DNA of 64,000 bases from Pauljensenia sp902373545 (GCF_041432775.1 NZ_JAPWAG010000004.1:77945-141944), one strand, 5' to 3'; counted from the first letter of the stretch, positions 33,560 to 43,225 are shown. Notes: a model not told the origin generated them from the sequence alone. Program-made: numbers and translations.

Positions 33560-35251
33560 CTACTGCTCGGTGACAACCGGAACGATCATGGGACGACGGC
33601 GCAAGCGTCGCGCGACCCAGCGCCCGATCACGCGGCGCATCGCCTGCTGCAGGACGTAGGGGTCCTGCCCACCGGGGGCGGCAGCGTCCTTGAGCGCCTG
33701 CGCGACGTCGGGCAGGATCTCCTCGAACACTGAATCGTCCTCGGCCATGCCGATCGCGCGGATCTCCGGGCCGGCCAGGACCATGCCCGAGTCGTGCTCG
33801 ACGACGGCGAAGATCGAGATGAATCCCTCCGAGCCCAGGGTGCGGCGCGTCTCCAGCTCGTCCTCGGAAATTTCGCCGATGGAGCGGCCGTCCACGTACA
33901 CGTACTCGCAGGGCACGATGCCGGACACGCGGGCGACGCCGTCCTTGAGGTCGACGGTCACGCCGTCCTCCGCCAGGACCACGTTCTGCGGGTCGATACC
34001 CGTCTTGACGGCCAGCTGGCCGTTGCCCACCAGGTGGCGCACCTCGCCGTGGATCGGCATGACGTTCTTCGGCTGGACGATGTTGTAGCAGTAGATGAGC
34101 TCCCCGGCGCTCGCGTGACCGGACACGTGCACCTTCGCGTTCTCCTTGGAGACGACGCGCGCACCCAGGCGGGTCAGGTCGTTGATGACGCGGTACACGG
34201 AGTTTTCGTTACCCGGGATCAGCGAGGACGCCAGCACGACCATGTCGCCCGGCTCAATCGTCACGGTGCGGTGCGAGCCGACCGACATGCGCGACAGGGC
34301 CGCCATCGGCTCGCCCTGGGAGCCCGTCGCCATGTAGACGCGCTGGGAGGGCGGCAGCTCGCCGATGCCCTTGAGGTCCACGATGATGCCCTCGGGGATC
34401 GACAGGTAGCCCTTTTCCTCCGCGATGCGCATGTTGCGCTCCATGGACCGGCCCACGAAGGCCACGCGACGCCCGTGGTGGGCGGCCGCGTTGATGACCT
34501 GCTGGACGCGGTGCACGTGCGAGGCGAAGGAGGCGACGACAATCTGGCCGGAGGCCTCGCCGAACACCTGATCCAGGACCGGGCCGATCTCGCGCTCGGG
34601 CGTGATAAACCCGGGCACCAGGGCGTTCGTGGAGTCCACCATGAATAGGTCGACGCCCTCCTCGCCCATGCGGGCGAAGGCCCGCAGGTCGGTGAGGCGG
34701 CGGTCCAGCGGCAGCTGATCCATCTTGAAGTCGCCGGTGATCAGGACGTTTCCGGCGCTCGTGCGCACAAAGACCGCGAGCGCGTCGGGGATCGAGTGGG
34801 TGACGGAGACGAACTCGAGGTCGAAGGGGCCCACGGTGAGGCGGTCTCCCTCGGCGACGACGTTGAGATCGGGATCGGGCAGGCGGTGTTCGCGCAGCTT
34901 GGGGGCCACGAAGGCAAGGGTCAGGTCGGAGCCGTAGACCGGGATGTCGCTGCGCAGCTTGAACAGGTAGGGCACGGCACCGATGTGATCCTCGTGTCCG
35001 TGGGTTAGGACCAGGCCGACGACGTCGTCCATGCGCTCTTCGATCCAGGAGAAATCCGGCAGGATCAGGTCGACGCCGGGCTGGCTCTCCTCGGGGAAGA
35101 GAACGCCACAGTCCACGACCAGGAGCTTGCCCCGGTACTCGAGGACGTTCATGTTGCGGCCGACCTCGCCGAGACCTCCCAGCGGGATCACTCGCAGTGC
35201 GCCATCTTCCAGGGGCGCGGGTTCGCTGAGGTTCTCGTACAAAGACTTCAT
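33560..35251 (-). CDS. rnj: Ribonuclease J
   Basis: Metallo-beta-lactamase/beta-CASP nuclease for mRNA decay and rRNA processing. The zinc motif LTHGHEDHIGAVPYL is near residue 80, ITGDFKMDQLP and the beta-CASP region follow, and SGHASAGELIYCYNIVQPKNVMPIHGE contains later active-site histidines. Length 563 aa. No Shine-Dalgarno is seen; CAGACT ends 6 nt before the ATG, resembling the leaderless starts of this window. It follows dapA, as in most actinobacteria. Confidence 0.96.
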   Translation of the reverse strand: MKSLYENLSEPAPLEDGALRVIPLGGLGEVGRNMNVLEYRGKLLVVDCGVLFPEESQPGVDLILPDFSWIEERMDDVVGLVLTHGHEDHIGAVPYLFKLRSDIPVYGSDLTLAFVAPKLREHRLPDPDLNVVAEGDRLTVGPFDLEFVSVTHSIPDALAVFVRTSAGNVLITGDFKMDQLPLDRRLTDLRAFARMGEEGVDLFMVDSTNALVPGFITPEREIGPVLDQVFGEASGQIVVASFASHVHRVQQVINAAAHHGRRVAFVGRSMERNMRIAEEKGYLSIPEGIIVDLKGIGELPPSQRVYMATGSQGEPMAALSRMSVGSHRTVTIEPGDMVVLASSLIPGNENSVYRVINDLTRLGARVVSKENAKVHVSGHASAGELIYCYNIVQPKNVMPIHGEVRHLVGNGQLAVKTGIDPQNVVLAEDGVTVDLKDGVARVSGIVPCEYVYVDGRSIGEISEDELETRRTLGSEGFISIFAVVEHDSGMVLAGPEIRAIGMAEDDSVFEEILPDVAQALKDAAAPGGQDPYVLQQAMRRVIGRWVARRLRRRPMIVPVVTEQ

Positions 35252-35312
35252 GGTGCCAGTCTGCCACGTCAGAGGGGTTTTCCCCGCATCGGGGGATGCG
35301 AGAGGTGGGTCG

Positions 35313-35379
35313 GCCCCCTCACACTTGGCGCGTGAGGGGGCGCGTCCTCATCGACGAGGCCGTGGCTGGGCCCGGTCGA
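35313..35379. terminator. Two hairpins between dapA and rnj
   Basis: GCCCCCTCAC (35313-35322) pairs perfectly with GTGAGGGGGC (35332-35341). Next to it, ATCGAC (35350-35355) and GTCGAT (35374-35379) bracket a GACGAGGCC/GGGCC stem. Together they likely end the dapA transcript. Confidence 0.75.
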
Positions 35380-35403
35380 TGCGGTGTCGTTGGAGCGGGT
35401 GGC

Positions 35404-36300
35404 TCACAGGAGCCCGGCGACGCACAGGGCGCGGCGCAGCGCGGAGACCTCGTCGTCGCTGATGCCGACCATGGGCAGGCGCACGGCCGGGCTGTCGATG
35501 ACGCCCTGAAGCCACAGGGCGTACTTGGCCATGACGGCTCCCTGCCCGCCGCCCATGATGGCGTGGACGAGGGGGCGCAGGGAGTAGGACAGCTCGCGGG
35601 CCTCCCACACTTGGTCGGTGTCGAGCAGCTCGATCATGCGGCGGTAGTGGGCGGAGGCCACGTGCGTGACGACGGAGATGAAGCCGGAGGCGCCACCCGT
35701 CATCCACGCGAAGTTCAGGCCGTCGTCGCCGGAGTAGTACTCCAGGCCGGTGCGGTGCATGCGCTCCACGCCGGTCTCGACGTCGCCGGTGGCGTCCTTG
35801 ACGCCGAGGATGCGCGGGTGTTGGGCGAGGATGTCGAGGGTCGAGTCGGAGAAGGCGATGCCCGTGCGGCCCGGGATGTCGTAGAGCATGACGGGCAGGT
35901 CGGTCGCATCCGTGACGGCTCGCACGTGGGCGCGCAGGCCCTCCTGGGAGGGGCGGTTGTAGTACGGGGAGACGATCAGCAGACCGTCCGCGCCGTGCTC
36001 CTGAGCGCCCTCGCCGATGCGCACCGCGTGCGCAGTGTCGTTCGAGCAGGCGCCGCACAGGATGAACGCGCGATCCCCCACGGCCTCGCGCACGGCGTCC
36101 GTCAGGTCGTTCTTCTCGGGCTGGTGAGTCGTGGGTGACTCTCCCGTCGTGCCGGACAGGAGGATCGTGTCGCAGCCTTCGTCGACAAGCTTGATCGCGA
36201 GGCGCTGGGCGGAGGGAAAATCGATCTCGCCAGCCTCGGTCATGGGCGTGACCATGGCGGCTGCAAGGGACCCGAATCGGCGGGGAGGAATATTCGTCAT
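35404..36300 (-). CDS. dapA: 4-hydroxy-tetrahydrodipicolinate synthase
   Basis: Condenses pyruvate with aspartate semialdehyde at the entry to lysine and diaminopimelate synthesis. The Schiff-base lysine is in ILGVKDATGD, the catalytic tyrosine in VSPYYNRPSQEG, and GTTGESPT is the substrate loop. Length 298 aa. The frame is open upstream, but the ATG at 36300 is chosen: TAAGAT ends 7 nt before it and the protein then begins MTNIPPRRFG. dapB lies 0.6 kb upstream on the same strand with a GNAT gene between. Confidence 0.97.
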   Translation of the reverse strand: MTNIPPRRFGSLAAAMVTPMTEAGEIDFPSAQRLAIKLVDEGCDTILLSGTTGESPTTHQPEKNDLTDAVREAVGDRAFILCGACSNDTAHAVRIGEGAQEHGADGLLIVSPYYNRPSQEGLRAHVRAVTDATDLPVMLYDIPGRTGIAFSDSTLDILAQHPRILGVKDATGDVETGVERMHRTGLEYYSGDDGLNFAWMTGGASGFISVVTHVASAHYRRMIELLDTDQVWEARELSYSLRPLVHAIMGGGQGAVMAKYALWLQGVIDSPAVRLPMVGISDDEVSALRRALCVAGLL

Positions 36301-36307
36301 GGCTCCC

Positions 36308-36313
36308 ATCTTA
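36308..36313 (-). promoter_or_regulatory. -10 element TAAGAT before dapA
   Basis: On the minus strand TAAGAT ends 7 nt before the dapA ATG; the intervening GGGAGCC is too close to act as a ribosome site for that ATG. Confidence 0.55.
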
Positions 36314-36403
36314 CGCATCCCGACATGGTCGGTGCCCCACGCCGTCTGAACGGTGGTGTTCGCGAGGCGGGGGCTCGCCACGCCTCCCACCTCGCGTGGG
36401 CCC

Positions 36404-36937
36404 TTAGTCGCGCCCAGCCCACCACATGTGCTGGGTCTGCTCCCCCATGGAGCGCACGGCCCCCGAGGGGGCAAAGCCCGCCGAGGTGTAGAAGCGCTGG
36501 CGTTCCTCGTCGTCCACGCCGATCCACACGTGCAGCGCCCCACTCGTCAGGTCCGCGATGGCTGCCAGCAGGCGCGAGGCGTGTCCGGCGCGCCGGAAGT
36601 GCGGGTCCACGACCAGCTCGTACACCTGGGTGGCGATCACGCTCCCCTGCTCATCGGGTGCCGAATCGACCGGCTGCGCCCCGGCCTCGTCGGGGCCCGC
36701 GAGGGCAAAACCCGCGATCGTGTTGGCGTGGAGCGCGACCAGCGCGGCGGAGCCCACGGGTCTGGGAGCGGCCAGGGTGGCCTCCCACTGGCGGGCCAGC
36801 AGCTCCTCGGTGACGCCCTGCGCTGCCAGGGCCTGGTCCCCCATGAGGGCGCTCCAGGCGAGCACCTGCAGGCGCGCGATCGCGCCCTCGTCGCCGGGCT
36901 GGGCGGGCCGAACGGAACGGTCCGGGGCACTACTCAC
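36404..36937 (-). CDS. GNAT-family N-acetyltransferase
   Basis: Acetyl-CoA dependent acetyltransferase of unknown substrate. GNAT motif A is YELVVDPHFRRAGHASRLLAAI near residue 110 and motif B is the stretch ending ERQRFYTSAGFAPSG. Length 177 aa. The start is GTG overlapping the dapB stop codon by 4 bp (GTGA), so the two are translationally coupled; the longer open frame upstream is antisense-like and overlaps dapB. The frame carries an Asp/Pro-rich insertion (AGPDEAGAQPVDS) before motif A. Confidence 0.85.
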   Translation of the reverse strand: MSSAPDRSVRPAQPGDEGAIARLQVLAWSALMGDQALAAQGVTEELLARQWEATLAAPRPVGSAALVALHANTIAGFALAGPDEAGAQPVDSAPDEQGSVIATQVYELVVDPHFRRAGHASRLLAAIADLTSGALHVWIGVDDEERQRFYTSAGFAPSGAVRSMGEQTQHMWWAGRD

Positions 36938-37674
36938 AGGCCCATGACCTTGTCGAGGCCGATCGTCAGGCCGGTGCGGCCACTCACGCGGCGCACGCCC
37001 AGGAGGACACCGGGCATAAAGGACACGCGGTCGAAGGAGTCGGTGCGGATGACCAGCTGCTCCCCCTCGTTGCCCAGCAAGATCTCCTCCGAGGCGGTCA
37101 GGCCGCGCAGGCGCACGGCGTGAACGGGCACGCCGTCGACGCGACCACCGCGACTGCCCAGCTCGTCCGTCTGCGTCGCGTCGGGCATCTGACCCAGCCC
37201 AGCCTGCGCGCGTGCCTGAGCAATGCCGCGCGCTGTGGCCACAGCCGTGCCCGAGGGGGCGTCGACCTTGCCGGGGTGGTGCATCTCGATGACCTCGGCG
37301 GACTCGAAGTAGGGGGCGGCCATGGCCGCGAACGTCATGGCCAGGACGGCGCCCATTGCGAAGTTTGGGGCGATCAGGACGGCGCGACCTGCGGCCTCGG
37401 CGTGCTCGCGCACCCGAGCGTAGGACTCGTCCGTCCACCCGGTCGTGCCCACGACAACGTCCACGCCCGCGTCCAGCAGCGCGTGCACGTTGGCTTCGGT
37501 GACCGAGGGCAACGAGAAGTCGACGGCGACCTGCGCGCCGTTCACGGTCTTCTTGGTGATCGGGTCGCCCGCGTCCAGCTGGGCGACGACCTCCATGTCG
37601 GGGGCGCCGGTCACGGCCGTCACGACGGTCGAGCCCATGCGGCCCTTGGCTCCGGTCACTGCCACGCGAATCAT
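36934..37674 (-). CDS. dapB: 4-hydroxy-tetrahydrodipicolinate reductase
   Basis: NAD(P)H reductase, second step of the branch opened by DapA. The dinucleotide loop is VTGAKGRMGSTVV near residue 5, the substrate-binding stretch is EMHHPGKVDAPSGTA near 140. Length 246 aa matches the mycobacterial type. ATG at 37674 has AAAGGAGACACC upstream. Lies between the M16 peptidase gene and the coupled GNAT gene. Confidence 0.97.
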   Translation of the reverse strand: MIRVAVTGAKGRMGSTVVTAVTGAPDMEVVAQLDAGDPITKKTVNGAQVAVDFSLPSVTEANVHALLDAGVDVVVGTTGWTDESYARVREHAEAAGRAVLIAPNFAMGAVLAMTFAAMAAPYFESAEVIEMHHPGKVDAPSGTAVATARGIAQARAQAGLGQMPDATQTDELGSRGGRVDGVPVHAVRLRGLTASEEILLGNEGEQLVIRTDSFDRVSFMPGVLLGVRRVSGRTGLTIGLDKVMGL

Positions 37675-37713
37675 TGGTGTCTCCTTTAGCGGGGGGTTGC
37701 GTAGTGTCAGGCT

Positions 37714-37743
37714 ATGCCCTGGCCCGCGCGGGCGGGCGGGCAT
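37714..37743 (-). terminator. Hairpin after the M16 peptidase gene
   Basis: ATGCCC (37714-37719) pairs with GGGCAT (37738-37743) around GCCCGCGCGGGC, in the 77 bp between the peptidase stop and dapB start. Confidence 0.5.
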
Positions 37744-37751
37744 CTCACGTC

Positions 37752-39056
37752 TTATTCCTGGGGCAGGACCAGCGCGCGGCAGTCCAGCTTGGCGAGCAGG
37801 AAGGCGGCCAGGGCCGACACGTCGGAGGCGCCAACCGCGTCGAACTCGGCCAGGGACTCGTCGATGGGGCGGTAGCGACCGATGATCTCGGAGCGTCCCA
37901 GTCGCATCATGCGCGACCAGTTATCCTCCAGGCCCAGGACGACGCCGCCGCGCACCTGTCCGCGCACGCGCGTCATTTCCTCCTCGGTGGGCCCGTTCCC
38001 GGCCAGGTCCTCCAGCTGGGCGCGCATGATGGTCTCGACCTCGCCAACCTTATCGGGGCTACAGCCCGCGTACATGCCGAAGGTTCCCGTGTCGGAGTAG
38101 GCGACATCGTAGGCGTAGGTCGTGTAAGCCAGGCCGCGCTTTTCCCGCACCTCCTGGAAGAGGCGCGAGGACATGGACCCGCCCAGGATCGACAGCAGCA
38201 CGCTCATCGTGGGGCCCAGCGGATCCGTGGCCGACAGGCCCTCGCAGCCGATGAGGACGTGCGCCTGGGTGACGTCACGGCGGCGGGTGATGTGCTGCTC
38301 GTGGTCCTCGATGGGCAGGCTCTGCGTTGATCGACGAGGCCGGGGCGAGTTCGCACTCGCGTGATCCCAGGGGGATGCTTCCAGGGCGGCCTGGACGCGC
38401 TCGCAGACGTGGTCGTGGTCGACGTGGCCTGCGGCAGCGACGATGAGGGAGGAGGGGCCGTAGTGGGCCTGGTAGTGCTCCCACACGTCGGATCGGCCCA
38501 CCTCGCGGATCGCCTGGGAGGTTCCACCGACGGGGCGCCCGATGGGACGGTCCCCGTGGACGGCGAGCTGGAAGGCCTCGTGGACGGTCTCCGTGGGCGA
38601 GTCCTCCCCCATCGCGAGCTCGTCGAGGATGACGCCGCGTTCCATCGCGAAGTCCTCCTCGTCCAGGCGCGAGTCGGTGACCATGTCTGCCAGCGTCTCG
38701 ATCGCCATGTCCAGGTCCGCATCGCGCACGCGCGCCCAGTAGGCGGTGTGCTCGCGCGCGGTCTCCGCATTGGATTCACCGCCCACAGAGTCGAAGGCGA
38801 CGGCGATGTCCAGGGCGGAGCGCTTGGTCGTCCCCTTGAACAGGAGGTGCTCGAGGAAGTGCGTCGACCCGGCTGTGCGCTCGCCCTCGTCGCGCGAGCC
38901 GACAGGAACCCACAGGGATAAGCCCGCGCTCTTGGTGGCGGGGATCGTCTGTGTCAGCACGCGTACGCCGGAGCCCAGGATCGTGCGATCGATGCGGGTG
39001 TCACCGTCCTCGATAGACAGGCGGGACTCGTCGAGCGGCAGCGGCTTGGGCGTCAT
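37752..39056 (-). CDS. M16-family zinc metallopeptidase (PepR type)
   Basis: Insulinase-like processing peptidase. The inverted zinc motif HFLEH with the distal Glu region (AFDSVGGESNAETARE) is intact near residues 61-90, and the second half-domain has the R/Y region EVREKRGLAYTTYAY. Length 434 aa. ATG at 39056 has AGAGGAGAACT upstream. It sits directly after pnp as in most actinobacteria. A short basic insertion (SANSPRPRRSTQS) separates two otherwise conserved segments and overlaps a GACGAGGCC sequence motif seen in intergenic hairpins. Confidence 0.93.
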   Translation of the reverse strand: MTPKPLPLDESRLSIEDGDTRIDRTILGSGVRVLTQTIPATKSAGLSLWVPVGSRDEGERTAGSTHFLEHLLFKGTTKRSALDIAVAFDSVGGESNAETAREHTAYWARVRDADLDMAIETLADMVTDSRLDEEDFAMERGVILDELAMGEDSPTETVHEAFQLAVHGDRPIGRPVGGTSQAIREVGRSDVWEHYQAHYGPSSLIVAAAGHVDHDHVCERVQAALEASPWDHASANSPRPRRSTQSLPIEDHEQHITRRRDVTQAHVLIGCEGLSATDPLGPTMSVLLSILGGSMSSRLFQEVREKRGLAYTTYAYDVAYSDTGTFGMYAGCSPDKVGEVETIMRAQLEDLAGNGPTEEEMTRVRGQVRGGVVLGLEDNWSRMMRLGRSEIIGRYRPIDESLAEFDAVGASDVSALAAFLLAKLDCRALVLPQE

Positions 39057-39113
39057 AGTTCTCCTCTTGGTCCCCACTGGCGGGGATTGGCACGAAACGT
39101 TCACAGTGTAGCC

Positions 39114-39166
39114 GTAAAAAGGCCGGTGGCCGGGGCGGACACATCATTCCACCCCGGCCACCGGTT
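39114..39166 (-). terminator. Rho-independent terminator of pnp
   Basis: CCGGTGGCCGGGG (39123-39135) pairs perfectly with CCCCGGCCACCGG (39152-39164); on the minus strand the stem is followed by TTTTT. Confidence 0.93.
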
Positions 39167-39188
39167 GACGTTAGCTAACGGGAGCTAC

Positions 39189-41537
39189 TCAGTCCTCGGA
39201 AACGCCTTCCTCACGGTCGTCGTCGCGACGACGACGGGTGCGGGTGCGGGGACGACGCTCGCGGCGCTCGGAGCGCTCGCGACGCTCGCGGCGCGCCTCG
39301 TTCTGACCCTCACCCTCAGGGGCCTCGAGCTCGCCGGCCTCGCCGTCGATGACGGCGTGCAGGCTCAGCTTGCCGCGGTCGCCGATCTCGTTGATCTCGA
39401 CCTCGACCTGCTGGCCGACCTGCAGGACGTCGTCCACGGAGTCGATGCGCTTGCCGCCCACGAGGCGACGGACCTGCGAGATGTGCAGGAGGCCGTCCTT
39501 GCCGGGGGTCAGCGACACGAAGGCGCCGAACGAGGTGGTCTTGACGACCGTGCCGACGAAGCGCTCGCCGACCTCGGGCATCTGCGGGTTCGCGATCTGG
39601 TTGACCATCGTGCGGGCGGCCTCGGCGGAGGCGCCGTCGGAGGAGGCGATGTAGACGGTGCCGTCGTCCTCGATGGTGACGTCAGCGCCGGTATCGTCCT
39701 GGATCTGGTTGATCATCTTGCCCTTGGGGCCGATGACCTCGCCGATCTTGTCGACGGGGACCTTGACGGTGATGATGCGAGGAGCGTTGGCGCTCATCTC
39801 ATCCGGGCCGTCGATCGCCTGGTTGATCAGGTCGAGGATCGCCAGGCGGGCGTCGCGGGCCTGGGCCAGCGCGGCGCGCAGCACCTGGGAGTCGATGCCG
39901 TCGAGCTTGGTGTCCAGCTGCAGGGCCGTGATGAAGTCACGGGTACCGGCAACCTTGAAGTCCATGTCGCCGAAGCCGTCCTCGGCGCCCAGGATGTCGG
40001 TCAGGGTGACGGCCTTGAACTGGCCATCGACCTCACCGGTCATGAGGCCCATCGCGATGCCCGCGACGGGGGCGCGCAGCGGCACGCCGGCCTGGAGGAG
40101 GGACAGGGTCGAGGCGCAGACGGAGCCCATGGAGGACGAGCCGTTGGAGCCCATGGTCTCGGAGACCTGACGGATCGCGTAGGGGAAGTCCTCGCGCGAG
40201 GGCAGGACGGGAACCAGGGCACGCTCGGCCAGGTCGCCATGGCCGATCTCGCGGCGCTTGGGGGAACCGACGCGGCCGACCTCGCCCGTAGAGAAGGGAG
40301 CGAAGTTGTACTGGTGCATGTATCGCTTGGAGTTAACGGGCGACAGGTTGTCGATCTGCTGCTCCATGCGCAGCATGGCCAGGGTGGTCACGCCCAGGAT
40401 CTGGGTCTCGCCGCGCTGGAAGAGGGCGGAGCCGTGCACGCGGGGCAGAACCTCAACCTCGGCGGAGAGGGAACGGATCTGGCGCGGGGTGCGCCCGTCC
40501 ATGCGGATCTCTTCGCGCAGGGTGCGGTTGCGGATGGTGGTCTTCTCGAGCGAGCGGAAGGCAGCCTTGAGGGCCTTCTCCGACTCGGGGAAGCGCTCAG
40601 CCAGGGCGCCGAGCATCTCTTCCTTGACGGCGTCCACGGCCTCGTCGCGGGCAAGCTTGCCCTCGGTCAGCAGGGCCTGGGCAACCTTCTCGGCCGCGTA
40701 TTCCTCGACCGCGGCGTACTCTTCGTCGGTGTAGTCCAGGAACAGCGGGAACTCGACGGTCTCCTTGGAAGCCTTCTCGGCAACCTTGAGCTGAGCCTCG
40801 CACAGGACCTTGATGAAGGGCTTGGCGGCCTCGAGGCCGTCGGCCACGACGTCTTCGGTGGGAGCGGTGGCACCAGCCTGAATGAGCTCCCACTGGTTCT
40901 TGCCGCCGCCGGCCTCGACCATCATGATCGCGACGTCTTCGGAGCCGTCTTCCTTGGTGACGATGCGGCCCGCGACAACGATGTTGAACACGGAACGCTC
41001 GAGCTCGCTCCAGCGCGGGAACGCGACCCACTGGTCGTCGATGAGCGCCAGGCGGGTGCCGCCGATCGGGCCGGTGAAGGGCAGGCCCGCGATCTGGGTG
41101 GACATGGAGGCGGCGTTGATCGCCAGAACGTCGTAGGCGTCGTCCGGATCGATCGTCAGGACGGTCTCGACGACCTGGACCTCGTTGCGCAGGCCCTTGA
41201 CGAAGCCGGGGCGCAGCGGGCGGTCGATGAGGCGGGCGGCCAGGATGGCCTCGGTGCCGGCGCGGCCTTCGCGGCGGAAGAAGGAACCGGGGATGCGACC
41301 CGCGGCGTACTGACGCTCTTCGACGTCAACGGTCAGCGGGAAGAAGTCGAACTGGTCCTTGGGGTTCTTGCCCACCGTGGTGGCGGACAGAACGGTGGTG
41401 GAATCATCCAGGTAGGCCAGGGCGGAGCCGGCGGCCTGCTTGGCGAGACGGCCGGTTTCGAAGCGCACGGTGCGCTTGCCGAAACGGCCGTTATCGATAA
41501 TCGCCTCTGCGGCGACGATGTCGGAGCCTTCCATCAT
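39189..41537 (-). CDS. pnp: Polyribonucleotide nucleotidyltransferase
   Basis: Phosphorolytic 3' exoribonuclease of mRNA decay. Two RNase PH domains flank a helical linker, followed by a KH domain with IGEVIGPKGKMINQIQDDTG near residue 590 and an S1 domain (GERFVGTVVKTTSFGAFVSL). The C-terminus is a very basic Arg/Glu-rich tail (about 45 residues). Length 782 aa. It follows rpsO, from which it is separated by a terminator-like hairpin, and precedes the M16 gene. Confidence 0.98.
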   Translation of the reverse strand: MMEGSDIVAAEAIIDNGRFGKRTVRFETGRLAKQAAGSALAYLDDSTTVLSATTVGKNPKDQFDFFPLTVDVEERQYAAGRIPGSFFRREGRAGTEAILAARLIDRPLRPGFVKGLRNEVQVVETVLTIDPDDAYDVLAINAASMSTQIAGLPFTGPIGGTRLALIDDQWVAFPRWSELERSVFNIVVAGRIVTKEDGSEDVAIMMVEAGGGKNQWELIQAGATAPTEDVVADGLEAAKPFIKVLCEAQLKVAEKASKETVEFPLFLDYTDEEYAAVEEYAAEKVAQALLTEGKLARDEAVDAVKEEMLGALAERFPESEKALKAAFRSLEKTTIRNRTLREEIRMDGRTPRQIRSLSAEVEVLPRVHGSALFQRGETQILGVTTLAMLRMEQQIDNLSPVNSKRYMHQYNFAPFSTGEVGRVGSPKRREIGHGDLAERALVPVLPSREDFPYAIRQVSETMGSNGSSSMGSVCASTLSLLQAGVPLRAPVAGIAMGLMTGEVDGQFKAVTLTDILGAEDGFGDMDFKVAGTRDFITALQLDTKLDGIDSQVLRAALAQARDARLAILDLINQAIDGPDEMSANAPRIITVKVPVDKIGEVIGPKGKMINQIQDDTGADVTIEDDGTVYIASSDGASAEAARTMVNQIANPQMPEVGERFVGTVVKTTSFGAFVSLTPGKDGLLHISQVRRLVGGKRIDSVDDVLQVGQQVEVEINEIGDRGKLSLHAVIDGEAGELEAPEGEGQNEARRERRERSERRERRPRTRTRRRRDDDREEGVSED

Positions 41538-41682
41538 GGGGCGTTTCTCCTTGGGTTGTTGGTGTCGCGCTCCACTTCGGCCTTCGATCGAAGCCCACGG
41601 ATAAACGCTCCGGAGGCCACTGTCGAAAACCGGCTGTTTTCGCGCGAAAAATAACGGTGTGCCCGAGGTGGGCGTGTGAAAA

Positions 41683-41714
41683 CCGGCCCGTCTCCGCTAC
41701 GGGAGGCGGGCCGG
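41683..41714 (-). terminator. Terminator after rpsO
   Basis: On the minus strand CCGGCCCG and CGGGCCGG (plus-strand 41683-41690 and 41707-41714) form a stem followed by TTTT. The rpsO-pnp gap in other bacteria also carries RNase III-cut structures. Confidence 0.85.
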
Positions 41715-41721
41715 CCCAAAA

Positions 41722-41991
41722 TCAGCGGCGCAGGCCGAGACGCTCGATGAGCGAGCGGTAACGCTCGATGTCGATGTCGGCGAGGTAACCCAGCAGGCGG
41801 CGACGACGGCCAACCAGCAGCAGCAGGCCACGACGGGAGTGGTGGTCGTGCGTGTGGGTCTTGAAGTGCTCGGTCAGATCCTTGATGCGGCGGGTCAGCA
41901 GCGCGATCTGCACCTCGGGGGAACCGGTGTCGCCCTCGTGGGTCGCGTACTCGGCGATGATCTGGTCCTTGACGTCCTTGCTCAGCGGCAC
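41722..41991 (-). CDS. rpsO: 30S ribosomal protein S15
   Basis: Primary 16S rRNA-binding protein. The 89 residues contain the family pattern GDTGSPEVQIALLTRRIKDL and HDHHSRRGLLLLVGRRRRLL. The start is GTG at 41991, giving the exact usual length, with AAGGAGAAGCCT upstream; an in-frame ATG at 42024 would add 11 atypical residues. Confidence 0.98.
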   Translation of the reverse strand: MPLSKDVKDQIIAEYATHEGDTGSPEVQIALLTRRIKDLTEHFKTHTHDHHSRRGLLLLVGRRRRLLGYLADIDIERYRSLIERLGLRR

Positions 41992-42141
41992 AGGCTTCTC
42001 CTTTGTATTCGTTGCGCGGGGCACCCGGGCTTGTCCCGGATGCTGACAGTCCGCGGCCGGTGTACGGCCTTTCTACAGTAGCACGTCCGGGTTCTCAGAC
42101 CCGTCGTGAGCGACGAAGCTAACGATTTGGCCGCTCAGGGA

Positions 42142-42163
42142 CGAGGCCGACCCTTCTGCCTCG
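42142..42163 (-). terminator. Hairpin after ribF
   Basis: CGAGGC (42142-42147) pairs with GCCTCG (42158-42163) about 75 bp past the ribF stop; the left arm is the recurring GACGAGGCC motif. Confidence 0.45.
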
Positions 42164-42235
42164 CCGCCGCGCGCATAACGGATGGCAGGGCAGGGCACCC
42201 CCGTGGGAGTTGGGCACTGGTAACCCTGGGGCGCG

Positions 42236-43225
42236 CTATCGGGCGGTAACGGAGTCGGGGTCGACGCGCCCAGTGACGCCGATACCGAGGACGGAGGCCG
42301 TCTGTCGCAGGTCGTCGTCCATCTGGCGCAGCAGCCCGTCAAGGTCGTCGAAGGAGAGCATGGGGCGGATGCGCGCCACGAAGGTCACGGCGATACGTTC
42401 CCCGTACAGGTTCAGGTCGGAGCGGCCCAGGACGTGAGCCTCGACGGTGCGGTCCTCGCCGTTGAACTGGGGGTTTGTGCCCACGGAGATGGCGGCGGGC
42501 AGGAACTCGGCTGACTGGGTGCCGGGGACGGCGCGCACGACCCAGCCGGCGTAGACGCCGTCGGCAGGGATGACGCCTTCGACCTCTTCGGACAGGTTAG
42601 CCGTGGGGAATCCGAGGGTGCGGCCGCGTTTGAAGCCGTGGCAGACGCTGCCGCGGATGCGGTGGAGGTGGCCGAGGACGCGGGCTGCGCCGGAGACGTC
42701 CCCGGCGGCCAGGAGTTCGCGCACCCAGGAGGAGGACCAACGCCGCCCTTCGGGAGCCTCAATGTCGGTGACGGTCAGGACGTCGAAGCCGTATTGGCGT
42801 CCGAGGGCGCGCAGGGTGTCGATCGTGCCGGAGTTGCCGCGCCCGAAGCGGAAGTCCTCGCCGACGACGACTTCACGCGCGCCGCAGCGCTCGACGAGGA
42901 ATTCGTAGACGAACTCGTCGGGCTCGAGGCTATAGACGCTCTTGTCGTAGTGGGCGACCAGGGTGGCGTCCAGGCCGGCGGCGGCCATGGCGTCGAGGCG
43001 GTCGCGCAGCGGGGAGATGAGCTGGAGCCCGGCCTCGGGTCGGTGCACCTGGATGGGGTGCGGGTCAAACGTGATGGCGATGGCGTCGACGCCGAGCTTG
43101 TGGGCGCGGTCCACGCAGGTGGCAATGACCTTCTTGTGCCCGTTATGCATGCCGTCGAAGTTACCGATGGTGACGACACTGGCCTCGTTGCCGGGGATGT
43201 CGGTCAGGGATTGCCAGACGTTCAT
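42236..43225 (-). CDS. ribF: Bifunctional riboflavin kinase/FAD synthetase
   Basis: Makes FMN and FAD. The nucleotidyltransferase loop VTIGNFDGMHNGHKKVI is near residue 20, LSPDEFVYEF-type and VVGEDFRFGRGNSG segments follow, and the C-terminal kinase domain begins at GSVCHGFKRGRTLGFPTANL. Length 329 aa. No FMN riboswitch was found upstream. It follows truB after 12 bp on the same strand. Confidence 0.96.
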   Translation of the reverse strand: MNVWQSLTDIPGNEASVVTIGNFDGMHNGHKKVIATCVDRAHKLGVDAIAITFDPHPIQVHRPEAGLQLISPLRDRLDAMAAAGLDATLVAHYDKSVYSLEPDEFVYEFLVERCGAREVVVGEDFRFGRGNSGTIDTLRALGRQYGFDVLTVTDIEAPEGRRWSSSWVRELLAAGDVSGAARVLGHLHRIRGSVCHGFKRGRTLGFPTANLSEEVEGVIPADGVYAGWVVRAVPGTQSAEFLPAAISVGTNPQFNGEDRTVEAHVLGRSDLNLYGERIAVTFVARIRPMLSFDDLDGLLRQMDDDLRQTASVLGIGVTGRVDPDSVTAR